Assembly: GCF_012489685.1 (NCBI RefSeq)
Contig: NC_080044.1
Span: forward strand, 59,573,507 to 59,637,506
DNA from: Lotus japonicus
Taxonomy: Eukaryota; Streptophyta; Magnoliopsida; Fabales; Fabaceae
DNA: 64,000 bases
Reading direction: 5' to 3'
Numbering within the stretch: the stretch's first letter is position 1; the number at the start of each line of letters is the position of its first letter. The translations under genes and the position numbers were made by a program. Under the pieces are notes generated by a model that worked only from the letters and a program-made list of their open reading frames with translations, had not been told where the DNA came from and did no database searches. Shown piece after piece: positions 12,794-27,170 of this stretch.

Positions 12794-13585
12794 CAACACG
12801 AGTCTTATTAATGCGTTTTTGTCACTACTCACGTGTTTTCTAGAGAAATACTATGAGGTCACTCATCTCAAACTTCTCCAAACCAACACTTAACTTTGAA
12901 ATTTTTAGGAATTAGACTCATGAAAAAAAAGATGCATCTTGTTGTTATGTGTAATACCTATCAAATCTTATAAGTCCTCCTTAACTCTAAGTTTCAGACC
13001 TATAAAGTTTTGGAATTCCTCTCATTTTGGGTGGCGTCGATTTATTTGTGCGTCGCTTTGCCTAAAAGTCTTGCCAGGAGTTCCTCATTGTATGTGTTTT
13101 CTCACTGCACAGGTGATCACTTCCTACTCAGTCGGCCTCGGGTGTCACAAGCCCACCAGCTTCTATTTAGTTTGTCCTGAATTCACATCGTACTGAGAGG
13201 GGTCCACTCTAATACTATTCGTAGCATCTCAACGAGCCCCGTATTAGCAACATGAAGCACGTTTTTATCCTCACTCATGTGCTTTCCTATGAAAACTTTT
13301 CAATAGGTTACTCATCCCAAATTTGTCCAATGCAAGCACACTTAACCTGAGTTTTTATGAGTTAAACTCTAAAAAAGAAGATGCACATTGTTGTTATGAG
13401 TAGTACCTATCAAGTCTTATAAGCTATTATCAACTGTATATTCTCATACCTATACAGTCTAAGAATACCTCTTGTTCTAGTGTCACATCGATGACAACGT
13501 CATAACATTTCTTTCTTTTACATCATCAGGGTCATTGACTACCCATTTGGTAGAATAAACTCTGCGGGAATTATTTAAAAAAAAA
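12794..13585. repeat. Two diverged copies of one segment
   Basis: Sequence at about 12800-13020 recurs, diverged, at about 13250-13470. Shared blocks include a TTTTTxTCxCTxACTCA-like block followed by a G-T-G-C/T-TTTC element, then AAGATGCA and TTGTTGTTATG, then TACCTATCAA and TCTTATAAG. The intervening DNA has GTGTCACAAGCCCACCAGC. No reading frame is supportable. The pair may be terminal repeats of an old element, but ends and target duplication are not clear. Confidence 0.5.
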
Positions 13586-13588
13586 ATA

Positions 13589-14092
13589 GCACTTTTGGTC
13601 CCTGATGTTTCAAGTTTGTGCAAATTCTGCCCCTACTATATTTTTGTCGATAATTCTACCCTCTGTCCCTCCGTCTGTTTGACGTTAAAAAATTAACGGA
13701 AGGGGCTTAGTTGACACTAGCAATGCCGCATCACCATCTACGTGGCGTGACACATCACTAATTATAATCAGAACTTGAGGGGGATTCAAACTCAAGTCAT
13801 GTAAGTGGAAAACCAAACCCTTTACCAGTTGAACTACATACATAATTGTCATATTTTGCAACACAATTTTATTTATATTATAACTTTTGTTCTTCCTTCA
13901 TGCCACGTAGATCCTGAGGCGACTTTGCTAGTGCCAATAAAGCTCATTTCGTTAATTTTTTAACGTCAAAGTGACGAAGGGGCAGACAATGCACATTTGT
14001 GAAACATCGAGGGTAGAAACGTCGACAAAAATAGAGTAAGGGTAGAATTTGCACAAACTTATTACATCAGGGGCCAAAAGTGTTTTTTAGCC
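13589..14092. mobile_element. MULE-type MITE with very long terminal inverted repeats
   Basis: The left arm starts at 13589 (GCACTTTTGGTCCCTGATG). The right arm, read backwards from about 14083, gives CACTTTTGGCCCCTGATG, and the two stay alignable for roughly 180 bp each (GTTTGTGCAAATTCT, TTTTTGTCGA, GACGTTAAAAAATTAACG, ATCTACGTGGC). Runs of A on both sides hide any 9-bp target duplication. It has no coding capacity. The loop between the arms contains a tRNA-like SINE segment. Confidence 0.7.
13770..13855 (-). mobile_element. SINE-like segment inside the MITE loop
   Basis: On the minus strand TAGTTCAACTGGTAAAGG resembles a polymerase III A box, and GAGTTTGAATCCCC about 35 bases later resembles a B box, spaced as in tRNA-derived SINEs. 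No acceptor stem or anticodon arm can be folded, so it is not a tRNA gene. Ends, tail and target duplication are not clear. Confidence 0.45.
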
Positions 14093-14951
14093 AAAAAAAA
14101 ACATACAAAAATATCAAGAATACTTGCTTCAATAAAATTATATTCCAAAAATGACATCTTCAAACCTTTCAAAGTTAAGTTCTAGTTTCTTCTATAATCA
14201 AGTTTTTTCAAGCTTTTCCAAGTTGCTACATAAGAAGTACATATATTTGATGTCTCTTCAAATAAAATACATAGGTTGAGAAACAATTCTCGTCAGATAC
14301 CTAAACTAAAAACATTCTTTAAGGTTATCTCAAAATCAGCTTCTTCAAACCTTCAAAATCCACAAAATTGGACCATGGGGATATGTAGGTACGAGCTTCA
14401 AAAGCTCGTCAAACTTTATACATATTTATTTTTCTAAAATCCAAATATTTTCAAAGTTATTACATTTTGCACAATTAATTGGAAGTTATTGTTTTTATAA
14501 ACGTGTGTCGTAGGGTTCTAAGACATTTCTTACGCATAATCAACTCCATACCTGATTTAGTTCCGAAGATCTTCTTTCAGTGAGTTTTCCAATGTTTTTA
14601 ATGTAAAATAAATATTTGTGACGACTCCTTTAATTTCACTTTTTCTTACCGTCATCCCGTCATGACTTTGGCTGCAACAAATTTCTTGATCTATTTTTCT
14701 TATTAACAACTAGGTGCTGACATAATATATTGATCTACATTTATCAATTAGGAACTTTTAATCCTCTAATTTTACGGAATATATGATTTTTTTAACACTT
14801 GCTTTTTAATATATTCACATTTCGCCATTATATGACTTCACAGTATACTATGTAAGTTGCGTTGGCCGAGTGTTTTGATCCTCAGCTTTTGGCATCTTTC
14901 GAAACGAGGGTTTTGGTTTCTGTGTGTTGAGAGAGAAAATCGAGAAAGAAG
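14093..14951. other. AT-rich spacer
   Basis: No supportable reading frame or repeat boundary. The last 100 bases (GAGAGAGAAAATCGAG) resemble a 5' leader belonging to the cold-shock pseudogene that follows. Confidence 0.4.
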
Positions 14952-15480
14952 ATGAGCAGTTCAAGGGTGAATGGGAAGGTGTGAAGTGGTTCAATGACCA
15001 TAAGGGTTTCAGATTCATCACCCCTGACGATGGCAGTGACGATCTCTTCGTTCACCAATCGGAGATCAAATATGAGGGTTTCTGATGCCTCGGTGGAGGA
15101 GAGGACGTCGAGTTCATCGTCGCTTTTCGATCCCGATGGTCGCACAAAGGCCATTTATGTGGTTGGGCCTAACGGCCAAGTTGTGCAAGGAACGCGCCGC
15201 CGCCGCGGCGATGGTCGCGGAGGAGGCGGTTACGGTGGATGCGGATATGGCGGAGGCGGTTACGGTGGGGGAGGACGCGAAGGCGGTGGATATGGTAGTG
15301 GTGGCGGATATGGCGGAGGCGGTGGAAGGGGAGGAGGCGGTGGAAGGGGAGGAGGCGGCGGTGGTGCTTGCTGCAACTGTGGTGAGGAGGCGGCGGTGGA
15401 GGAAGGTACGGAGGCGGTGGAGGAAGGTACGTAGGCGGTGGAAGCTTCTACAGTTGCGGTGAATCTGGACATTTCCCTCT
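14952..15480 (+). pseudogene. Cold-shock-domain glycine-rich protein, broken copy
   Basis: Read across three frames, the sequence matches plant cold-shock/glycine-rich RNA-chaperone proteins (GRP2/CSP type): ATG and a short serine-rich start, the RNP-1-like part [28 protein letters not shown], then DPDGRTKAI, VVGPNGQVVQG, a long GGYGGGG region, a CNCGE half zinc knuckle and a second knuckle start SCGESGHF. Lesions: one base lost after codon 9 (about 14982), an in-frame TGA where FRSL is expected (about 15083), one extra T near 15126, loss of the rest of the first zinc knuckle, and no end to the second. Parental genes of this family are often intronless, so lack of introns does not prove retroposition. 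It should not make a working protein. Confidence 0.82.
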
Positions 15481-15540
15481 TTTGATCCAATGGAGAGGGT
15501 GGTCTTTTATGCATTACCCTCTTTTGATCCAATGGAGAGG
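15475..15540. repeat. 24-bp exact direct repeat
   Basis: The same 24 bases (starting CCCTCTTTTGATCC, ending TGGAGAGG) occur at 15475-15498 and 15517-15540, at the point where similarity of the cold-shock pseudogene stops. This marks the rearrangement or insertion scar that ended the gene. Confidence 0.75.
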
Positions 15541-15904
15541 TTGAAAACTTGGAAATGAAGGAATGCTTTTTGGGTCCCTTTTGTGCTTCTAGTCTCATAT
15601 TGATTCAGAAAATGTTCCTCCTCTCTCTTGTATGTGCTCCTCACACCAATTGTATGCATTCTCCTGATCTTATGGCATTATGTTCTAGATCTTTATGGAG
15701 TGGTTCCCTTTCTCATGTACCAACTCATTCTTCTTTGTTACTGTGTGTGTATTGTGAGAGAAAACTCGCATGAGTTGTCTTTCATTTGATGACATAACAT
15801 GTAAGAGTGATGATTAGAATAATACTTACTAATATTTTAATTAAATTAATAATCTAATATAATTAACATCAAAATAATTAACTACTGCATAATTGTCTGC
15901 CCCC
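15541..15904. other. Spacer, no gene seen
   Basis: A short open frame is present but has no domain or codon bias. No repeat edge is visible. Confidence 0.35.
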
Positions 15905-16770
15905 AATGTTATCAGACTCGTGAGTATACTCGTTGACTCGGTAGACTCGTGAGTCTAGGTGTGGAAAACGCCTTGACTCGACAGCAGATTCGTTTCTGGC
16001 TTGGACTCGGTGGACTCGCGAGTCAATGACCGAGTCAGCGAGTCACTTTAAAAAAAAAAATTTAAATCCCTAATTTTTTAAAACCTAATGTTGTGAACTT
16101 GTTACTGTTGTGCCTCCATTCCTGCCTCTTGACTCTCTCTCGACCTGTTGTGCCTCTAGGCTGCTTCCGCCGTCGCACCGCCGCCTGCTTCAGCCGTCCA
16201 AGGTCGTCGCACCGTTGTCGGAGTCCATCACACCTCCCCTATTCGTTTGTTTCTGGTAAGCTTCCAACTTCCAATTCCACCATTTGCAGCTCACCTTCGT
16301 TTGCTTCTTCTCCCTCCATTCTGGCAAGTGGAATTAGACAAGACTTTTCATCTGATTCGGATGAAGGTGATGGCAATGATGATGGAGTGAGAATCTGAAG
16401 ATGATGATGGTGATGATCATGCAATGGAAGAATGAAGATGTTGCTGAAGGAGGAATTTAAACATCATGAATTATGAACTTTGTTTTTTGGTTATTTATGT
16501 AATTTGTGTTAATGCTTATGTTCTGGTACTTTGAGTATGTACTTTGTTTTGGTACTTACTACATATGGTGTGATGCTTTGTTAAACTTTACTTAATTGCT
16601 TTATTATGAAGTTGGATTTTGAGTTTATTTGATTAAATGCATCTTAGATGCTCTTATAATTATATGGTTATATTTGTTCTTCATGTGACAGGGTTATATT
16701 TAGTAAATTTTTATTTTTGGTCCAGTCTACCTACCCAAAACGAGTCTGCTTAGAAGTCTGCCCAAGTCCC
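15905..16770 (+). mobile_element. Possible hAT-type element, deleted
   Basis: The left part (15915-16050) is packed with GACTCG/CGAGTC motifs in both orientations, the kind of subterminal repeat array seen at hAT ends. Related CGAGTCTGC sequence comes back near 16740-16750. Between them is a C-rich exon-like piece and a short acidic tail (SDSDEGDGNDDG) with TGA, followed by T-rich sequence like a 3' UTR. Clear terminal inverted repeats and an 8-bp duplication could not be assigned, so class and ends are tentative. Confidence 0.35.
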
Positions 16771-17199
16771 CAACAAAAACTCATTGGCGATGGTGCTTCA
16801 CTTATGCTCTAAGTGCTTAATTAAATTGATAACCCAAATAAATTATTAAATTAAACATGCACCAAACTAGACATGGAATCATGGATATTCCAATCAAAGA
16901 TGATTTTGATAGCGGTTGAAATATTATTAAGTTTGTTTGAAGCTTATTCAGTTAGTATGAAACAACATTCACCGTGAAATATTATAAAGTTTATTTGAAG
17001 CTTAACCCTACTCATACCACAAAGAGTCAAATTTTATCTCATGCATCATAATTTATAAATGACCATTGTATAATGATTGGGAATCGAATTGTTTATTTTT
17101 TGCTGAGAAATAATATTTTTTAGTCCTTACAAATTTTCTAATTGAAACATTTTAACTCAAAAGAATTTATTCAATCACTTAATAAATTTAAGTAACTGG

Positions 17200-17390
17200 T
17201 TTGCTTATGTCTCGCAGGAGAAAAATAATGCTACAAATTTTCTGACTAAACAAGCTTCAAGATAGAATTTCCCTCGACGTGTTTGGCAGCTCCCTCCATC
17301 CGATGTCATTGCGTCACTTTATCTTAACATCGTAGTCTAGTTTGTGTGTCTTTTAGCTTTCCTCCTTGTAAAAAAAAAACAAAAAAAAGT
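17200..17390 (+). mobile_element. 3' tail of an L1-type LINE
   Basis: Translation gives the end of a LINE RNase H domain (REKNNATNFLTKQASR, then WQLPPSDV), followed by a short U-rich 3' region and an A-rich tail at about 17370-17388. It is strongly 5'-truncated. A target duplication is not clear because the flanks are AT-rich. Confidence 0.55.
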
Positions 17391-17432
17391 TAATTAATTT
17401 AAAAAATATGTTAACTATATTTAAAATTATAA

Positions 17433-17957
17433 GGCTTAATTACAACTTTGGTCCCCGACGTTTACCAATGCCACTATTTTGGTCCCCACCTAATTTAATT
17501 ACATGGATGGTCACCGACGTTGTAGGCTGCGTGCAATGTTAGTCCTACAGTTTATTTCTTAATGGAGGAGGCTTACGTGGACGTCCAGTTGGAGAGAGAA
17601 AGGAGGTATGAGGAGAGAGGGAAGCACGTGAGTATCACGTGACCCTTATCTGAACTCATTATACCCAAACCCCTGACCTCCCTAGAACGAAGAAGGTAAC
17701 GCGATTTAAATCCCTAGGGTTTCAGATTTGGGTATAATTGGTTCATATAAGGTTCACGTGAGTTCACGTGATACTCACGTGCTCCCCTCCCTCCTCAAAT
17801 CTCATTTTTCTCTCCAACTAGACGTCCACGTAAGTCTCCTCCATTAAGAAATAAACGGTAGGACTAATGTTGCACGCAACCTACAACGTCGGGGACTATT
17901 TATGTAATTAAATTAGGTGGGGATGTAAACGTCAAGGACCAAAGTTGTAATTAAGCC
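17433..17957. mobile_element. MULE-type MITE with 9-bp target duplication
   Basis: A 525-bp element begins GGCTTAATTACAACTTTGG and ends with the inverse CCAAAGTTGTAATTAAGCC; the inverted arms can be followed inward for well over 100 bp. It is flanked by perfect 9-bp copies of AAATTATAA at 17424-17432 and 17958-17966, the duplication length of Mutator-like elements. It has no coding capacity. It ends 231 bp before the alpha-SNAP start codon, so it lies in the proximal promoter or 5' UTR region of that gene. Confidence 0.92.
17625..17781. promoter_or_regulatory. Cluster of five CACGTG boxes inside the MITE
   Basis: Perfect palindromic G-box cores stand at 17625-17630, 17636-17641, 17755-17760, 17765-17770 and 17776-17781. 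CACGTG binds plant bHLH and bZIP factors. All five are inside the MITE and lie about 410-565 bp upstream of the alpha-SNAP ATG. Four have the context TCACGTGA/G. Function is inferred from motif density only. Confidence 0.5.
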
Positions 17958-18188
17958 AAATTATAATTTATCCTAGAAATTAGAAGCTTTCTGGGCAAAG
18001 TAATATTTACTCAAACGAAATAACCAACCACCTTGCGTGTTGAAATGCAACTTCTTCACCTTGCGTGTTGCCAATGGCAGTGAATGATTCACTCACTGGT
18101 GCAACAAGATGGATAGTGTGGTGAAGAAGTGGTAGTGGTAGTAGTAGTAGCCGTAGCAAGAGGAATCAGCGTTCCTTTGATTCCAACA

Positions 18189-21100
18189 ATGGCCGATCAA
18201 ATCGTGAGGGGACAAGAACTTGCAAGAAAAGCGGAGAACAAGCTATGCTGTTGTTGCGTGTTCTTTGCTTCCAACAATGAAGACGCTGCTGAACTGTTCA
18301 GAAAATCTGCTAATTCCTTCAAACTCGGAAAATCTTGTCTGTTTCTTCTCACACTTTACACCTTAAAATGTCTTTTTAATTTGGCTTCATGCATCATCAT
18401 CATTTTTTTAGCTATTTGTACAAGTTGTGAGATTTTGAAAACCCAAATGTCAGTTTTGAATATTGAACTTCTGGGCACTCGTGGATCAGGAAAAGTTTCC
18501 ACTTTTTTTTTCTGCTTTATCATACTGTGTTGTTGGTTTCAGTTTCAGCAACAATGTCTTGCTTGAAATTTTGAGTTTTTTTTAAATCCCAGATGATGTA
18601 TTTAAGTATTTGAATTTTGAAGTTTTGGGCACTTTTTTTTTTGTGGAAAAAAACTAAGACCAAAAGCTTCATGATGTCTTGGTTTTGTTACTTTGAGGAA
18701 TTGTGGTAATTTGTAGTGTGTAAGGGTTTTGTGTTTGATGCTTTGATTAAGGGTTTCTGTGTGCTATTTTTGTATAGGGGACAAGGCAGGGTCAGTTTTC
18801 ATCAGAGCGGCTGAATGTCACATGAAGGTTGGTTGACAAGTGTTATATGATAGATTGGAATTTTGTGCCATTGGATTTGTATATGATATATATACCCCTT
18901 TCTGATTGTGTGTAGTACAGACAGATAGCAAGTATGATGCTGCAAATGCTTATGTAGATGCTGCAAATTGCTACAAGAAAACATCCAAAAAAGGTGATCT
19001 TCTCTCCAATTGGCCCTGATTCTTTTCTTGTTGTGTTACATGTGACTTTTTTTTGCTGACATTATGGGTGTGTTTGTATTTTTGTGAGTGCACATTCGAA
19101 TGCAGTTTGAATGTATTTTTGGCCAATCCATGTCTCTTGTATCATTGAAGTGAATTGATTTTGACCAACTTGAAAGTAAATACGAAGTTACAAATACACT
19201 CATACACCTCATAGAGATTTGAACCTAAAAAGATTCTCTTGCCGCTCTTTGAATTTCTATTGTTGTACTGAGTGAGCTTATGCTAAGATTTGAACATTTG
19301 ACGATCAAGCATAATCTTACTATTTTACAGACCTTTTTGTTTTGTGTCTTTCTTTCCATTAGTGTTCCCAGGGCAGTGGATATGCGTTTCAGTAGCTTAG
19401 CTAACTCTTGTCGCTTCTCTTTTGATGTTTTAAGGAGCTATTTCATGCTTAAATCAAGCAGTGACTATCTTCGCGGAGATTGGTAGGCACATCATGGCTG
19501 CAAAGTATTGCAAGGTATTCTTTGTTAAACCTTCTCAAATTGTTTCTTTTTAAGGACCAAAAAGATTTGTGCGAAAATAATAGAGGACACCGAGTCTGGT
19601 CATAGAAAAGATTCTCTTCAAGCAAACCAGCCTATCCGATATTGAGTAGGACAAAGGAGCGGAGGATAAAAGAAAAAATAGTTCTATAAATTGTTAGGTG
19701 CGAACATCTGAATGCAGAAGGGGGAAAGGTGGCCAAGTGGCTCGGGCAAGCTTGTTGGCACATGCCCTCATCATTCTAATCACCTATTCTCTGTCGACTT
19801 TTTCATATTACATATATTGTTATGTTATTAAGCTCTTCCATTGTTAATGCATACTGTTCATTTTCACATTGTATGAAGTTCTGATGAGTAGATTAAATCC
19901 TTTGAAAATAATGAAAATTTGGCGGATTAAATTTGTCTTTCTGGATTTAGGAAATTGGTGAGTTATATGAACTCAATCAAGACATAGAGCATGCTAAATC
20001 ATATTTCGAGAGGGCTGCTGAACTTTATGAAATTGAGGATGCAAATGCAACAACCTCCGTGATCCAGTGCAAACTGAAAGTTGCACAATTTTCTGCTCAA
20101 CTTCAACAGTTAGTGTCTCTCTTTCTGTTCCCTGAGATACTATTTTTCAATAGTATACTGGAATTATCCTTGTTTAACTTCTTTTTGCCTGCATCTGTCT
20201 TAGAAGTGTATCTGCTTGCTATTGTTAAAATGTTGAAAGCTATCAACTGTGTTGCGTTGGGATATACATACCATGACCATCTAAACTTCATTTGCATAAA
20301 CTGATTAAGGATGAAGTGGATTATAAGGTATAAGAACTTGGAGTATATTAATCTACTTGATATTTCCCAGATATCAGAAGGCAATTAAGATTTATGAAGA
20401 TATTGCCCAGCAAGCGTTAAACATTAACTTGCTGAAATACGGAGTTAGAGGGCATTTCCTTAATTCTGGCCTTTGCCAGCTTTGTCAAGGGGATATTGTT
20501 GCAATTACCAATGCCTTGGAACGCTATCAGGTTGTGTTTTATGTTTCTTTCTTGATATCGGAGTGTTACTTTATACTCATACTTCTATCATATTTTTCTT
20601 CAATCTTGCAGGACTTAGATCCAACATTCTCCAGAACCCGTGAATACAAATTTTTGGCTGTAAGTGGTGGAATTATCCAGCAATGTTAGCTTTGCGGTTT
20701 GGTTTGTTTGGAATAACTCCTTGTCCCCTTGAACTCCGACAGAAAAATGATTCTAGTACTATTAGCTTGGCTTGCTACTTTGCTACGTTGCTCTCACTCT
20801 TTTCTTGATCACTGTTTACTTTTATTGATTGAAGCTGTTATAAAATTTCAGGATTTGGCTGCTTCAATTGAAAAGGAAGATGTTGCAAATTTTACTAGAG
20901 TTGTGCACGAGTATCATACCACAACCCCATTGGTATATCTTTGTCACTTTGTGTCTCAAGACCTTAGTATCAGTAAAAATATTATAACATGATTATCCTT
21001 TAATGTTTGTCTAATTCTTTTCATGTTTAAAACTGGTATTTTAGCTTCCCCACCCCCTTTTGTGTTAAATGTTAGAAAGTTAGATTAAATTAGGTTGTTT

Positions 21101-22267
21101 GGTATGTGAATTGATTAATATTTAGAAGCAATGGTGATAGATCTCTTTATCAAATTTCACCATGTTTGATAAAGACATCACTAATACTATTCGTGTTGAC
21201 CTAAATAAAGATTTGGAGTGACTGCTTTTCAGAAATCACATACTAAAATCCGTAACATTCATTATATTTTATCTGAATGCCACAAAATGAGATTTTAGTA
21301 ATACCTTTTATGAATACAAGTACAACTATTAAACCTTATTCTAGAACCCAGAGTTCTTTGACTTATCTACATGGATATGAACGGACCCCCATTCAAAATT
21401 GATCCTTTGTTTGTCTTTGCCATTATTCTTAAATGCTGCCATTGCATTGATGACATATTTCTTCCTATTTCTGTCCTCGCAATCTTCTATTTCTTGTTGG
21501 GCTGAGAGGAAGGAATTGTTTCCACATTATATGCATGCAAACGTTTGTTGACTCATCCTCATATTTTACTTTCACAAGTTACCACCACTACTCAGATATG
21601 ACATGTTCATATCTTACCCCTTCTTGTGCACTTATCGTCCATACATTTATTTTAATGTTGTATCTCCACTGCATTTTTCATGTGCCTCATGTTGAACTAC
21701 AATGAAGTGTCGGACTCATAATTATAAGTCTAATTTTTTGTTTTATTTAATTGAGAAAGTTGTGAGGGGGCGTGTAGATTATACTGAGAAATCAATGGAG
21801 GTAAGTTTATTTTTAGACAGCGATTAGTGGCCCAATATTGGTTCTAGGATAGACTCTGATACCATCTTGGAATTTGAGCCAAAACCTAATTCTTCCCAAG
21901 TAGCTAGTCAACGTGATCTCAACAAAGGCTATTTGCATACCTCCTTGGCCATGATCATATCTTGTGTGACTTTTAGAGTCAGTTGGGTCCATATACCATA
22001 TAAAGTTTACTTCTGTCAAAGCCTCATTTCCATGTTATGTTTCTATCCGTGTAATTTTAATGGAAATGGGCATTTGCAATCTTCAAGAGGTAGCCAAACG
22101 TGTTTAACTAGGGACTTATTGTTATTCTCCCAAGTCCTATCAAATTTTATATTTAAGTTACATATGAATTGATTGTTTCATTGTAGGAATCTTGGAGGTC
22201 GGCACTTTTATCCAGAATAAAGGATGCATTGAAAGTGAAAGAGATGGAAGAGGATGATCTTACATGA
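18189..22267 (+). CDS. Alpha-SNAP (alpha-soluble NSF attachment protein)
   Basis: Nine GT-AG exons give 292 codons plus stop: 18189-18336, 18778-18827, 18921-18993, 19435-19514, 19951-20108, 20371-20530, 20612-20659, 20852-20932, 22187-22267. The product is a full-length TPR-like helical [96 protein letters not shown], and the carboxy-terminal EEDDLT through which SNAPs stimulate NSF ATPase. It works in the cytosol on membrane-bound SNARE complexes. The N-terminal membrane loop, usually glycine and aromatic residues, reads [11 protein letters not shown] (residues 19-29). The protein is diverged from the standard plant alpha-SNAP, so it may be the second, less conserved paralogue. Intron 8 (20933-22186) holds LTR-like sequence. 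The ATG chosen starts the conserved MADQIVRG. Confidence 0.93.
21780..22110 (-). mobile_element. LTR-element fragment in alpha-SNAP intron 8
   Basis: On the minus strand ATGGTATCAGAGTC (about 21851-21864) matches an initiator-methionine tRNA primer site and follows LTR-like sequence that ends at about 21868. Only a fragment is recognisable; neither the second LTR nor a target duplication was found. Confidence 0.4.
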
Positions 22268-23149
22268 ATCAATCAAACTGAATTCTCTCCTGATGCTACT
22301 TCCAAGTTCCAACTTTTTAAATGGCAGTGGTGTGAGTGTATAGTTTTTCCCATCATTAGATGATTTTTCTTACTATTTGAAGTACAAGGTCATCTATGCA
22401 TCGCGCTTGTATATGCCCAAAAATTGACAAAATGTGTTTTCCAAACATGTTTGAGCTGTAGAAGGGACAAAATTGAATCCATCACGTTAAAGGCTACAAA
22501 TAATACCATGGTAATCATTGTATGAATTATTGGCTCATTGGCTGTGATGTTTTTATTTTATACCATGTCTTGAAACTTAAAGTGGAAGTTTGTCAAGAGC
22601 TTTCTCAGAAAATTGATTTTACCTGCAAATCAATCATCCTTTTCGATTATTTTTGTCAAAGGATCATTAGATATATGTCATGAGGTCGGTCAAATGGCAC
22701 TTACATCCAGTGAATGTATTAAAATATGACGAGTTGGATTTGTGTCAAAAGTGACTTGTTGAGTTTGTGTCAATCTAAGAATTACTCTTGAGGGAAATAA
22801 AACGTTTACATCACAAACTACATGGTGCATTTGAGCAACTTCCTCTTGAGATACCATTTTAAACATTATAATTTAGCATAAACAAATTCGTAGCACTAAG
22901 AATATGTAATTATAATGAAGGTTCAGTACAACACCAATAAGGTCTGTAAATTTAAACACTTCAAAGTACTTATCACTTTGGTTTTGAAAGCCTTGACCAC
23001 TGCATGGTTTTGAAACCTTGATCTACAATTGATTTTAAAGGTAAAATCAATTTTAGGGAAAAGTTTATGTGAGTAGCTTTTGTACAGAAACTGATTTTAA
23101 GGAAAAATAAGCTGATCATGCTTCAAGATCATAGTGTATCAGCACATGC
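22268..23149. other. Convergent spacer between alpha-SNAP and HIPL genes
   Basis: Both neighbouring genes are transcribed into this stretch, so it holds their 3' UTRs and polyadenylation sites. No reading frame or repeat could be supported. Confidence 0.45.

Positions 23150-27170
<4,021 letters not shown>

Noticed and set aside
12335..12832. Open frames of 60-100 codons on both strands
   Set aside because: They lie within the TRIM LTRs and internal region, which are not coding.
13770..13855. A tRNA gene
   Set aside because: Only box-like sequences are present; no cloverleaf with acceptor stem can be formed.
15085..15598. Long alternative frames across the glycine-rich repeat, including a proline-rich antisense frame
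   Set aside because: GGN repeats leave all frames open; only the frame set with cold-shock and zinc-knuckle motifs is meaningful.
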